A stretch of 38,504 nucleotides of DNA from an uncultured Prevotella sp. (GCA_944320675.1 CALUIJ010000130.1:1-38504), one strand, 5' to 3'; positions 25,169-33,578 are shown, counted from the stretch's first letter. Notes: a model not told the origin generated them from the sequence alone. Translations and numbers: made by a program.

Positions 25169-25199
25169 CAAAAATAGGCTTTTTCCATCATTCCGCAAA
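25169..25199 (-). promoter_or_regulatory. Promoter of the coiled-coil/zapA/rny operon
   Basis: Minus strand: TTTG (25199-25196), 19 bp, TATTTTTG (25176-25169), only 19 bp before the first ATG. Confidence 0.8.
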
Positions 25200-25254
25200 A
25201 TTTATTCAACGGATTTTGATGAAATTCAATATTCAAGCCATTGTAACACCGTTG

Positions 25255-25295
25255 CAAAAACCAGCTTTGCCGCGTGAAGCCGTGACAGGCTTCAC
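25255..25295 (-). terminator. Hairpin overlapping the stop codon of the upstream hypothetical gene
   Basis: On the minus strand GTGAAGCC, a 6-nt loop and GGCTTCAC (25295-25274) begin at the stop codon; TTTTT follows about 15 nt later. It probably ends the transcript of the 212-residue protein. Confidence 0.55.
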
Positions 25296-25930
25296 CTACT
25301 TTCTTTCTGATCGTCGGCCGACGGCCTCGGCTCCTTCTTGGCAAGCATCACGACCTGGTAGACGAAGTCGGTTATCCACTTCTGGCTGAAACCGAGGCGC
25401 TTGTTATACGTGCGTATGGCCACTACAGTCTTCATCACGCCCGCATCCTTGAAGTCATTCTTGTTGAAGATGTCGGCCACGGTCTTCTCCGTCATTCCGT
25501 AGATGGCTTTCTTCATGAAAGACGGCACACGCAGCTTGAACTTCATCAGGTTACCCATCAGCATCATTGTGTCCTGCGTGAAGTTCTGGAACTGTATCAA
25601 ATACGTCTGTACGTCCTGCATCCTGCGGCAGTTGCGGCGTATGCTCTGGTCAAGCTCTTTGAAGAATCCGTCGTCAGTCTTATACAAGTCCTGCAGCATC
25701 TTCTTACAATGCTTCTTCTCCCCCACGCCAAGCTTATTGTTCAAGGTCGGCACGTGGAGGGTGGTCTTGAACATCCGTAAGTCGGGCAGCATCGCCAGGT
25801 TGGTGATACCGGCGGTCTCGGCTATCGCCGCCTGAAGATACACGCGGACAAGCGTCATATAGTCCTCCATCCCGCCAGTCTTATGCTCGCTGCTATTGTT
25901 TTTCCCGAATATCTTACCAAGTAATCCCAT
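25292..25930 (-). CDS. Uncharacterised 212-residue protein
   Basis: I do not recognise a characterised family. The protein begins MGLLGKIFGKNNSS, has no signal peptide and no transmembrane helix, and is mostly helical with many Met, Lys and aromatic residues (for example NFTQDTMMLMGNLMKFKLRVPSF and EKTVADIFNKNDFKDAGVMKTVVAI). The C-terminus is charged and probably disordered (KKEPRPSADDQKESR). It is likely a cytoplasmic conserved protein. It has its own promoter, back to back with that of rfbA, and ends in a hairpin. Codon use is like its neighbours, so it is a real resident gene. Confidence 0.75.
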   Translation of the reverse strand: MGLLGKIFGKNNSSEHKTGGMEDYMTLVRVYLQAAIAETAGITNLAMLPDLRMFKTTLHVPTLNNKLGVGEKKHCKKMLQDLYKTDDGFFKELDQSIRRNCRRMQDVQTYLIQFQNFTQDTMMLMGNLMKFKLRVPSFMKKAIYGMTEKTVADIFNKNDFKDAGVMKTVVAIRTYNKRLGFSQKWITDFVYQVVMLAKKEPRPSADDQKESR

Positions 25931-25985
25931 ATCAAAATTTTAAGTTTATAAAACACGGGAACAGCCCCGTTTTTAAATGTAAGTG

Positions 25986-26016
25986 CAAAATTACATCAAA
26001 TGCAGCAAAATTCAAA
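25986..26016 (-). promoter_or_regulatory. Promoter of the 212-residue protein gene
   Basis: Minus strand: TTTG (26016-26013), 19 bp, TAATTTTG (25993-25986), 56 bp before the ATG. Its -33 box is separated by only 6 bp from the -33 box of the rfbA promoter on the other strand. Confidence 0.8.
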
Positions 26017-26022
26017 ATAAAA

Positions 26023-26054
26023 TTTGATTATTATCAATTTTTATTATACCTTTG
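26023..26054 (+). promoter_or_regulatory. Promoter of the rfbA-wzc operon
   Basis: TTTG (26023-26026), 20 bp, TACCTTTG (26047-26054). The transcript would have an untranslated leader of about 100 nt, long for this window, containing a GC-rich patch (ccggcgctagacggcggcg). Confidence 0.85.
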
Positions 26055-26159
26055 CACAAATATTATTTAATTAAGAGAGCAACATACACAAGAACCTAAG
26101 GATTAATCGACCGGCGCTAGACGGCGGCGTTTCCAACTTAAACAAAAGCAGACAACAAA

Positions 26160-27059
26160 ATGAAAGGAATCGTACTGGCTGGTGGATCAGGCACCAGGTT
26201 ATACCCAATCACCAAAGGCATCAGCAAGCAGTTGATACCGATCTTTGACAAGCCGATGATATATTACCCGATATCAGTCCTGATGCTTGCCGGAATAAAG
26301 GAAATACTAATCATATCGACACCTTACGACCTGCCGGGCTTCAAGCGCCTGCTGGGCGACGGCTCGGAATTCGGCGTAAAGTTCGAGTACGCAGAGCAGC
26401 CCTCGCCCGACGGACTGGCCCAAGCCTTCGTCATCGGCGAGAAGTTCATCGGCGGCGACAGCGCGTGCCTCGTGCTCGGCGACAACATCTTCCACGGCGC
26501 AGGATTCTCTGCCATGCTGAAAGACAGCGTAAGAGCTGCCGAAGAGGACGGTAAGGCTACCGTATTCGGATATTACGTGAACGACCCCGAGCGCTACGGC
26601 GTGGCCGAGTTCGACGAGGAAGGCAACTGCCTCAGCATAGAAGAGAAGCCTGAAAAGCCGAAGAGCAACTACGCCGTTGTGGGCCTGTACTTCTACCCCA
26701 ACAGCGTGGTCGGCATAGCCAAGAACATAAAGCCCAGCAAGCGCGGCGAACTGGAAATAACATCCGTCAACCAGGAATACCTCAAGATGAACGACCTGAA
26801 GGTCAAAACCCTCCAACGCGGGTTCGCCTGGCTCGACACCGGCACGCACGACAGTCTGAGCGAAGCGTCGACCTTCATCGAAGTGATAGAGAAAAGGCAG
26901 GGCCTGAAAATAGCCTGTCTCGAGGAAATCGCATTCAAGCAAGGATGGATTGACGCCGACAAACTGCAGGAAGCGGCGCGCCCGATGCTGAAGAACGACT
27001 ACGGCAAATACCTCATGAGTTTGGTTACCGAAAACAATAAAGACAAAACACAAGGATAA
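26160..27059 (+). CDS. rfbA: Glucose-1-phosphate thymidylyltransferase
   Basis: The 299-residue enzyme joins glucose-1-phosphate and dTTP to give dTDP-glucose, the first step to dTDP-rhamnose and related sugars. The nucleotide-binding signature GGSGTRLYP is at 8-16, followed by [16 protein letters not shown]; further family motifs are [29 protein letters not shown] and [14 protein letters not shown]. Length matches RmlA. The rmlB, rmlC and rmlD genes are not in the window. The last base of its stop codon is the first base of the next ATG, so it is tightly coupled to the Wzc-type kinase gene. Confidence 0.96.
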   Translation: MKGIVLAGGSGTRLYPITKGISKQLIPIFDKPMIYYPISVLMLAGIKEILIISTPYDLPGFKRLLGDGSEFGVKFEYAEQPSPDGLAQAFVIGEKFIGGDSACLVLGDNIFHGAGFSAMLKDSVRAAEEDGKATVFGYYVNDPERYGVAEFDEEGNCLSIEEKPEKPKSNYAVVGLYFYPNSVVGIAKNIKPSKRGELEITSVNQEYLKMNDLKVKTLQRGFAWLDTGTHDSLSEASTFIEVIEKRQGLKIACLEEIAFKQGWIDADKLQEAARPMLKNDYGKYLMSLVTENNKDKTQG

Positions 27060-29566
27060 TGAACGAGCTAAGCAACAACCAAGAGATTCAGAACACTGCG
27101 GAAGAGCAATCGTCAATAAACTTCCAGACGATTTACACCGCATTCATCCTCAACTGGAAATGGTTTCTGCTGTCGATACTGATATGCGTCGGCATCGGGT
27201 TCCTTTATTTAAGGTATTCAACGCCAGTGTACAACATCACGGCAAAACTGCTCATCAAGGACGACAACAGCGACAAGAGGGGCGGAGGAGGAGCGTTGCA
27301 GGCTCTCGAGAGCATGTCGAACCTCGGCATCATCAGCAACAACTACGGCGTGGAAAACGAGCAGGAAATCCTCACATCGACAACCATTGCCGAACAGGCC
27401 ATCAAGAACCTCAAGCTGTACGCCAGCTACTACATCAAGGGCAGCGTAAAGAAAAGCCTTGTCTACAAGGAACAGCCCATAAACGTCGACATGGACTTTG
27501 AACACCTTGACAAGCTCAACAAGCCGGTGGAGCTCAAAATCACGCGCGACGGCAGCAATTATAATGTAACGGGTACATATTTTATAGCGGAAGACGAAGT
27601 AACGTCGACTGGACCCTTTGAAATCAAGAAAACCTTGGCGCAACTGCCCGCCATCATACGCACGCAGGTCGGCAACATCACCTTGACAAGGAACAGCCGC
27701 TACCAGTTGGAAGACGGCGAGACACTCGTCGCATACCTGAACTCGCCTCGCCAGACGGCCCACGCGTACATCCAGAACCTTTCGGTGGAGCAGACTTCAA
27801 AGACATCATCCGTATTCAACATACAGTTCCAGGGAGAGAACATATCACGCAGCACCGACTATCTCAACCAACTCGTAACCTGCTATAACCTCCAGGCGAA
27901 CGAAGACAAGAACGAACTGGCCGTAAGGACCGAGGAATTCATCAACGACCGCCTTGCCAAGATCGACGCCGAACTTAGCACCACCGACGGTGCCCTTGAA
28001 AGCTACAAGCGGCGCAACAGGCTCATGGAGCTTCAGCTCGACGCAATGACGACATCGACAAACACCTCTACTTACGAACAGAAGCTGAACGAGGCGAACA
28101 CACAGATTGCACTTATCGGAAGCCTCATAAACTTCGCCAACCGTCCAGGCAACAAGCACCAAGTGCTGCCGTCGAACGTAGGCTTGCAAGACGAGGCTTC
28201 GACATCGCTGATCAACGAATACAACAAGATTGCGCTCGAACGCAACCGACTGCTGCGCACGGCCTCAGAAACAAGCCCCGTCGTAGTAGAGCTTACCACG
28301 CAGCTCGACGACATGCAGGCAAGCATACACCAGGCACTTGAACAGGCACGCAAGGGTCTCATCATCCAGCGCAACGCCATAAGCCAGCAACTTGGACTGT
28401 ACAGCAACGAAGTGACAAAGGCGCCCGAACAGGAGCGCATCCTCACCCAGATAGGCAGGCAGCAGGAAGTTAAGTCGGGCCTCTACCTCATGCTCCTGCA
28501 AAAGCGCGAGGAAAACTCTATCTCGCTCGCCGCTACAGCCGACAAGGCCAAACTCATAGAAATGCCCCAATTCGACAAGAAGATAAGCCCCAAGGGCAGC
28601 ATCATACTGCTCATAGCATTGTTCTGCGGCATAGCGATACCGGCCGGAGTGCTCTACGTAATCAACTTCTTCAGGTACAGGATTGAAGGACACGACGACG
28701 TGGCAAGCCTGACGAAGCTTCCGATCATCGCCGACATCGTAGTGGCAAGCGAAACAGCCAAATCGAGGGCCGACATCGTAGTACACGAGAACCAGAACAA
28801 CCAGATGGAGGAGATATTCCGCTCGATGCGTACGAACGTGCAGTTCATGCTCAAGCCCGGACAGAACGTCATCCTGTTCACGTCGTCGACATCCGGCGAA
28901 GGCAAGACGTTCACCGCGGCCAACCTCGCGGTAAGCTTCGCCCTGCTCGGCAAGAAAGTGATACTCATCGGTCTTGACATCCGCAAGCCGAGGCTTGCCG
29001 AACTGTTCAAGATCAACAACTATACGAACGGTATAACACGACTGCTGACGAAAGAGAACCCGACATGGGACGACATCAACTCGCAGATCGTACCTTCAGA
29101 GGTGAACAAGAACCTCGACCTGCTGATGGCAGGCCCGATACCGCCCAACCCGGCTGAGCTTGTATCGCGCCCCGCGCTCGAACAGGTGATAACGCAAATC
29201 AAGCAGCATTACGACTACGTGCTTATCGACACCGCACCCGTAGGACTTGTAACCGACACGCTGCAGATAGCCAAGACGGCCGACATCAGCATCTACATGT
29301 GCCGCGCCGACTATACGCCGAAGGTAAGCTTCAACCTGATAAACAACTTGGCCGAAGAGAAGAAGCTGCCCAACTTGTGCGTAGCAATCAACGGCATCGA
29401 CCTGTCAGAGAAGAAGTACGGCTATTATTACGGTTACGGCAAGTACGGAAAGTACGGCCGCTACGGCCACTACGGAAAGGGCAAGTCATACGGCTCTTAT
29501 GGAAATTACGGAGACTATTCGAACAGCCATTACGGCAATGCGAACGACACCTCTATAAAGAAATAA
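27059..29566 (+). CDS. wzc: Wzc-type polysaccharide co-polymerase and tyrosine autokinase
   Basis: The 835-residue protein controls chain length and export of capsule or exopolysaccharide. A Wzz-type N-terminal domain has TM1 at about 33-51 (WKWFLLSILICVGIGFLYL), a large periplasmic part with a coiled coil (about 290-490), and TM2 at about 514-539. The cytoplasmic BY-kinase follows: Walker A SSTSGEGKT (about 608-616), Walker A' VILIGLDIRKPR (about 634-645) and Walker B VLIDTAPVG (about 721-729). The C-terminal tail (about 785-827) has 14 tyrosines in YG-rich repeats, the autophosphorylation cluster. No Wza-type export lipoprotein or flippase gene is adjacent. Confidence 0.95.
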   Translation: MNELSNNQEIQNTAEEQSSINFQTIYTAFILNWKWFLLSILICVGIGFLYLRYSTPVYNITAKLLIKDDNSDKRGGGGALQALESMSNLGIISNNYGVENEQEILTSTTIAEQAIKNLKLYASYYIKGSVKKSLVYKEQPINVDMDFEHLDKLNKPVELKITRDGSNYNVTGTYFIAEDEVTSTGPFEIKKTLAQLPAIIRTQVGNITLTRNSRYQLEDGETLVAYLNSPRQTAHAYIQNLSVEQTSKTSSVFNIQFQGENISRSTDYLNQLVTCYNLQANEDKNELAVRTEEFINDRLAKIDAELSTTDGALESYKRRNRLMELQLDAMTTSTNTSTYEQKLNEANTQIALIGSLINFANRPGNKHQVLPSNVGLQDEASTSLINEYNKIALERNRLLRTASETSPVVVELTTQLDDMQASIHQALEQARKGLIIQRNAISQQLGLYSNEVTKAPEQERILTQIGRQQEVKSGLYLMLLQKREENSISLAATADKAKLIEMPQFDKKISPKGSIILLIALFCGIAIPAGVLYVINFFRYRIEGHDDVASLTKLPIIADIVVASETAKSRADIVVHENQNNQMEEIFRSMRTNVQFMLKPGQNVILFTSSTSGEGKTFTAANLAVSFALLGKKVILIGLDIRKPRLAELFKINNYTNGITRLLTKENPTWDDINSQIVPSEVNKNLDLLMAGPIPPNPAELVSRPALEQVITQIKQHYDYVLIDTAPVGLVTDTLQIAKTADISIYMCRADYTPKVSFNLINNLAEEKKLPNLCVAINGIDLSEKKYGYYYGYGKYGKYGRYGHYGKGKSYGSYGNYGDYSNSHYGNANDTSIKK

Positions 29567-29592
29567 GCCCGGCCGCAGCACCCGGACACCAT

Positions 29593-29636
29593 GACATAAT
29601 GCATTCCGCCGAAAGGCCGACGGAATGCATTATGTC
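29593..29636 (+). terminator. Long hairpin after the wzc gene
   Basis: A perfect 16-bp stem (gacataatgcattccg with cggaatgcattatgtc) whose loop holds a further ccGAAAgg mini-hairpin, 26 bp after the stop codon. No T-tract follows, so it may be an mRNA-stabilising or factor-assisted end. Confidence 0.6.
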
Positions 29637-29700
29637 GTAAATACCGCAGTGCAACGGTGACGACATTCAAAACAATCATTTACAAACTTAAAACCTGATT

Positions 29701-30132
29701 ATGACAATCGCAGTAGATTTCGACGGAACCATCGTAGAACACAGGTATCCTGAAATAGGCGACGAGCTGCCTTTCGCCACTGAAACGCTCAAGATGCTGA
29801 TAGCCGACCGCCACAAGCTCATACTATGGTCGGTGCGCGAAGGCAAGCTGCTCGACGACGCCGTAAATTGGTGCAAGGAGCGGGGTGTGGAGTTTTACGC
29901 CGTCAACAGGGACTACCCGGAAGAGAACGGAAAGGAAAGCAACAACTTCTACTCACGCAAACTGAAAGTAGACATGTTCATCGACGACCGCAACATCGGA
30001 GGACTGCCCGACTGGGGCACGATATACCGCATGATAAGCGAGCATAAGTCGTACCAGGACATCATAATGGAACGCCGCGGCGAAACCACCTACGAAGACA
30101 TTCCGAAAAAGAAACGCTGGTGGCAACGCTGA
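29701..30132 (+). CDS. Small HAD-like hydrolase
   Basis: The 143-residue protein starts with HAD motif I (MTIAVDFDGTIVEHRYPEIG; Asp6 and Asp8), has a motif II-like LILWSVREG, and a motif IV-like VDMFIDDRNIGGLPDWG. There is no cap domain. This is the compact Bacteroidota HAD-like family whose substrate is not known; phosphatase activity on a small phosphate or nucleotide is possible. The C-terminus is basic (IPKKKRWWQR). It follows wzc by 134 bp including a hairpin, and has no clear TAnnTTTG promoter of its own. Family call is firm, function is not. Confidence 0.82.
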   Translation: MTIAVDFDGTIVEHRYPEIGDELPFATETLKMLIADRHKLILWSVREGKLLDDAVNWCKERGVEFYAVNRDYPEENGKESNNFYSRKLKVDMFIDDRNIGGLPDWGTIYRMISEHKSYQDIIMERRGETTYEDIPKKKRWWQR

Positions 30133-30197
30133 CCAGCAGAATGTACACGCAACGTTCGTAATGGGATTCAGAGAAGCTACCGCCCACTACGTCCGCC

Positions 30198-30255
30198 AAG
30201 AGTTAAAGCCAAATGTCTTGTCGAATTACATGCAAGGCATTTGGCTTTAACTCTT
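30198..30255. repeat. 23-bp-stem hairpin element related to the glmS-fmt hairpin
   Basis: aagagttaaagccaaatg... (30198-30220) pairs with 30233-30255 over 23 bp with a single T-G wobble and a 12-nt loop. The preceding bases AGAAGCTACC...CACTACG...TCCG resemble the left arm of the large hairpin at 33579-33717. A T-rich tail follows, so it may double as terminator of the HAD gene. Confidence 0.75.
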
Positions 30256-30269
30256 CTTAATTCTTATGA

Positions 30270-30305
30270 ATGTTGCGGACATTCATGTTTTCGCTTCCGC
30301 AACAT
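30270..30305 (-). terminator. Hairpin downstream of gtrA-family gene
   Basis: ATGTTGCGGA (30270-30279) pairs exactly with TCCGCAACAT (30296-30305); loop 16 nt. It lies 4 bp past the stop of the minus-strand gene and could be its terminator. Confidence 0.5.
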
Positions 30306-30309
30306 CCAG

Positions 30310-30690
30310 TCAGCCCATTTTCACGAACACAAACCTGACTAAAACGAAGTTGGTCGGTATCGCGATGCAGTAAACAGGGACTGGGGCCAGCCCCTCGCCC
30401 ACCCCGAGCCAAATGAAAAGATTGAGAAGGCTTATCTGTAAAACATAATTGAACAGATGGGCGCAGGCGAACCCTACGCCGTTCTTCACAGACTTTTTCT
30501 TTTTGAATGTAAAACGCGCCGAAAGCAGATAGTTGGCTACGAAGCTGACGAAATAACCTATCGTGTAAGCAACGCTGACGTTCATCAACCCGTGAAGCAG
30601 CCAATAAACGCCGTAATGCAAGGCCGTGGCTACGCCCCCGACCATGCCGAAACGCACAATCTCGAAAAACACATCACGACTTATCCGCAT
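30310..30690 (-). CDS. GtrA family membrane protein
   Basis: The 126-residue protein has four predicted transmembrane helices with short loops: VRFGMVGGVATALHYGVYWLL, VAYTIGYFVSFVANYLLS, a third helix around HLFNYVLQISLLNLFIWLG, and VYCIAIPTNFVLVRFVFV. The pattern FxxNRxxxF of the family appears as NYLLSARFTFKKKK. GtrA-like proteins are thought to move lipid-linked sugars across the inner membrane in O-antigen or cell-wall glycosylation. It is a single gene with its own promoter; a polysaccharide glycosyltransferase partner is not adjacent. Confidence 0.88.
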   Translation of the reverse strand: MRISRDVFFEIVRFGMVGGVATALHYGVYWLLHGLMNVSVAYTIGYFVSFVANYLLSARFTFKKKKSVKNGVGFACAHLFNYVLQISLLNLFIWLGVGEGLAPVPVYCIAIPTNFVLVRFVFVKMG

Positions 30691-30722
30691 TCCTTTGTTT
30701 CATATAGCCCTTAACTACGGCG

Positions 30723-30753
30723 CAAAGATACTCCAAAAACAAGACAAAACCAA
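30723..30753 (-). promoter_or_regulatory. Promoter of the gtrA-family gene
   Basis: Minus strand: TTG (30753-30751), 20 bp, TATCTTTG (30730-30723), 33 bp before the ATG. Confidence 0.75.
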
Positions 30754-31030
30754 GCCGCCGGCCTTAAATCTCCACGCCGCAAGCAACAACGCATGCACGC
30801 CGTGGCGTAACACATGTCAACCGGTTTAAGCGTTTCCGTTACATTGTGAATTCCGTTGACACCCGTAGACCGGCGTTTTCCAAAAACAATTACACCTTGC
30901 CGCAAATAAGCGGCTCTGGAGTGTGCAAACGTAATGCGTTGTATAAGCGGCAGTTGCGGTGAAATCAGCTTAATTGTGCATAAACCATGTTCAAAAACGT
31001 GCCTTTAAAAGCATGCCGCGGCCTTAAAAA

Positions 31031-31056
31031 CGCATGTTTTCCGGCAAAAACATGCG
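31031..31056. repeat. 10-bp inverted repeat CGCATGTTTT
   Basis: CGCATGTTTT (31031-31040) and AAAACATGCG (31047-31056) form a perfect stem with a 6-nt loop, 33 bp before the third 42-bp element. Confidence 0.65.
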
Positions 31057-31088
31057 CCTACGGCACCGTAAAACACGGTCTGCCACAC

Positions 31089-31130
31089 TGCAAAAAGCCG
31101 TCTTTCACATTACCGTCGGCCGTCTTTTGA
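31089..31130 (+). repeat. 42-bp interspersed intergenic element, copy C
   Basis: Begins TGCAAAAAGCCG and contains GGCCGTCTTTT; 31 of 42 positions match copy A (10554-10595) without gaps. Confidence 0.65.
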
Positions 31131-31536
31131 AGCACCGACGACGTTGTATTACGCAAAATGCAACGATTCTCATACTCATAAAATCCTATTTCGGCAAAAA
31201 AGACGGACAGTCTCCGATTGACAAATTGGAATGTTTTTTTCAATGTTACGCAACATTGTGTCAGACCCTCTGATTGCGGCCTGATGCGCATTAATATTTT
31301 TTGCGTCAACCGTCCCAACGTGAGTCTGGTACAAGAAGCATCCCCTAAAACAACGCCGGCGTATCGGTAACAACGCCACCGGCGGCATCCGGCCGTGCCT
31401 CAGTGCAATCAGCCGCGGCCGAACTCCGCCGGTGCCAACGTTCCCGGATAATCTGATTTTTCCATTCCCCGACCTGAATCACGCCGGATCACGCCCAACC
31501 GGCACACGCCTTGGATAAAACGTAAATACAATACGC

Positions 31537-31566
31537 TTGTTATTTCATGAAAAAACATTATCTTTG
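31537..31566 (+). promoter_or_regulatory. glmS promoter and leader
   Basis: TTG (31537-31539), 19 bp, TATCTTTG (31559-31566). The expected leader is about 84 nt and contains a small hairpin GCAAG-caaaa-CTTGC (31595-31609) flanked by GGAC/GTCC. It does not resemble the glmS ribozyme of Firmicutes. Confidence 0.75.
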
Positions 31567-31655
31567 CAGGAAGATAAGCTGCACCCGCGGACAGGCAAGC
31601 AAAACTTGCATCCGTCCCGTCTGCATCATCCCTGCAAAATTAAAAACAAAACATC

Positions 31656-33506
31656 ATGTGTGGAATTGTCGGATACATCGGCGCAAGAGACGCCTACCCC
31701 ATACTCATCGAAGGGCTTAAACGCCTGGAATACCGCGGCTACGACTCGGCCGGCGTAGCCCTCGTCGACGGCGAAGGCCGCATGAACGTGTATAAGGAGA
31801 AAGGCAAGGTGAGCAACCTTGAAGCCATAGCGTCGCAAAGGGACACGTCAGGGCACACCGGGATAGCCCACACACGCTGGGCCACGCACGGCGAGCCTTC
31901 GGCAGTGAACGCACACCCGCATGTCTCGCAGAGCGGACGGCTGGCGCTGGTCCACAACGGGATAATCGAGAACTACACAAGCCTGAAAGAGTTTCTTACC
32001 GAGAAAGGCTTCACTTTCAAGAGCAGCACCGACACCGAAGTGCTCGTACAGCTCATCGAGTTCATGCAGCGCGAGTACGGCAAAGACCTCGAGGGGGCGG
32101 TCGTAATGGCACTGCGCCGCGTAATCGGGGCCTACGCCATAGCCGTGATCGACAGGGACTGCCCCAACAAGATAGTAGCGGCCAAGAAGAGCAGCCCGCT
32201 CGCCATCGGCATCGGCGAGGACGACAAGGAGTTTTTCCTCGCGTCCGACGCGCTGCCGATAGTGCCCTACACAAAACAGATGGTCTACCTCAACGACAAT
32301 GAAGTGGCCCTGCTCAAGGTCGGACAAAAAATCGAAATAAGGAATCTCGACAACAAGGAGATCAACCTCGACGTAAAAGAAGTCGACTTAAACCTGGAAA
32401 CGCTCGAGAAAGGAGGCTTCGACCACTTCATGCTTAAGGAAATCTACGACCAGCCGCGCTGCATAGCCGACTGCATGAGGGGCCGCCTGCTGCTGGGCGA
32501 GAAGCGCATCGTGCTGAGCACGATAAACCTCCACCGCAACGAGCTTGTCAACGCCAACCGCTTCATCATCGTGGCCTGCGGCACGTCGTGGCACGCCGGA
32601 CTCATCGGCAAACAGCTCATAGAGCAGTGGGCGCACATACCCGTCGAGGTGGAATACGCCTCGGAGTTCCGCTACCGCAACCCTGTGATACAACCCGGCG
32701 ACGTCGTAATCGCCATATCGCAAAGCGGCGAGACGGCCGACACATTGGCCGCGTTCCAGTTGGCCAAGGAGAACAACGCCCTCTGCTTCGGCATCGTCAA
32801 CGCCGTAGGCTCGAGCATAGCGCGCGCCTCGGACACCGGCATCTACATCCACGTAGGCCCCGAGATAGGCGTGGCCTCGACCAAGGCCTTCACCGGGCAG
32901 GTGACCGTGCTCACACTCTTCGCCCTCGCCCTCGGGCACGAACGCGGAGAGATAACGCAAAAGGAGTATGAGGACACCATCGAGGAACTCGGACGCATAC
33001 CCGGGAAAATCAAGGAGGTGCTCGGCAAGGACGACAAGATAAAGGACATAGCCCGCACGCTGACCTACGCCGAGAACGCCCTCTACATGGGGCGCGGATT
33101 CAACTATCCCGTGGCCCTTGAAGGAGCGTTGAAACTGAAGGAGATAAGCTACATCCACGCCGAGGGCTACCCCGCGGCCGAAATGAAGCATGGCCCGATA
33201 GCGCTCATCGACGAAGACATGCCCGTGATATTCGTAGCCACGCACCACCAACTGTACAAGAAGATACTGAGCAATATCGAAGAGGTGAAAGCCCGCAACG
33301 GACGTATAATATCCATAGTGACCGAAGGCGACGTCGCCGTAAGCGACATCTCGGAAGCCTGCATCGAAGTGCCGCCGACGCTCGCGCCGCTCGCGCCGCT
33401 GCTCTCAGTCATACCGCTGCAGCTGATAGCATATCATGTAGCCGTTGAGAAAGGCCTCAACGTCGACCAGCCGCGCAACCTCGCAAAATCGGTAACGGTG
33501 GAATAA
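31656..33506 (+). CDS. glmS: Glutamine--fructose-6-phosphate aminotransferase
   Basis: The 616-residue enzyme makes glucosamine-6-phosphate from fructose-6-phosphate and glutamine, the entry to peptidoglycan and lipid A amino sugars. The N-terminal nucleophile is Cys2 (MCGIVGYIG), with RLEYRGYDSAG and HTRWATHG typical of the glutaminase domain (to about 225). The isomerase half has two SIS domains; the first holds VACGTSWHAG (about 306-315) and ISQSGETADTLAA, the second YMGRGFNYPVALEGALKLKEISYIHAEGY. The C-terminus is the conserved AKSVTVE. It is a full-length, intact gene with its own promoter. Confidence 0.98.
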   Translation: MCGIVGYIGARDAYPILIEGLKRLEYRGYDSAGVALVDGEGRMNVYKEKGKVSNLEAIASQRDTSGHTGIAHTRWATHGEPSAVNAHPHVSQSGRLALVHNGIIENYTSLKEFLTEKGFTFKSSTDTEVLVQLIEFMQREYGKDLEGAVVMALRRVIGAYAIAVIDRDCPNKIVAAKKSSPLAIGIGEDDKEFFLASDALPIVPYTKQMVYLNDNEVALLKVGQKIEIRNLDNKEINLDVKEVDLNLETLEKGGFDHFMLKEIYDQPRCIADCMRGRLLLGEKRIVLSTINLHRNELVNANRFIIVACGTSWHAGLIGKQLIEQWAHIPVEVEYASEFRYRNPVIQPGDVVIAISQSGETADTLAAFQLAKENNALCFGIVNAVGSSIARASDTGIYIHVGPEIGVASTKAFTGQVTVLTLFALALGHERGEITQKEYEDTIEELGRIPGKIKEVLGKDDKIKDIARTLTYAENALYMGRGFNYPVALEGALKLKEISYIHAEGYPAAEMKHGPIALIDEDMPVIFVATHHQLYKKILSNIEEVKARNGRIISIVTEGDVAVSDISEACIEVPPTLAPLAPLLSVIPLQLIAYHVAVEKGLNVDQPRNLAKSVTVE

Positions 33507-33578
33507 GGCGATATGAAGTTAAATTAAACAAGTTAGAGAATTTAAAGAAGTGAAAGCCGAATGTCTTGCATTTATAAA

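Larger units (their letters stand above)
30691..31655. other. 965-bp non-coding region between divergent gtrA-family gene and glmS
   Basis: No open frame here is convincing; the longest ones overlap on both strands and run through inverted repeats. Contents: the gtrA-family promoter (30723-30753), a 10-bp-stem hairpin (31031-31056), the third copy of the 42-bp element (31089-31130), a 7-bp hairpin CAATGTT-acgc-AACATTG (31241-31258), and the glmS promoter and leader from 31537. The stretch 31260-31530 is GC-rich with nothing I can assign. An isolated TACGTTTG on the minus strand (30933-30926) lacks a -33 box. Confidence 0.7.

Noticed and set aside
31034-31318. Frames of 79 and 86 codons in the glmS upstream gap
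   Set aside because: They are mutually antisense, cross hairpins and a repeat element, and have no start signals or family resemblance.
31563-31638. 8-bp stem TTTGCAGG/CCTGCAAA closing the whole glmS leader as a possible riboswitch
   Set aside because: The left arm overlaps the -7 box and would lie upstream of the transcription start, so it is not in the RNA.
31570-31655. glmS ribozyme in the leader
   Set aside because: The leader is about 84 nt and lacks the conserved core and nested pseudoknots of the Firmicutes ribozyme; only one small hairpin is seen.
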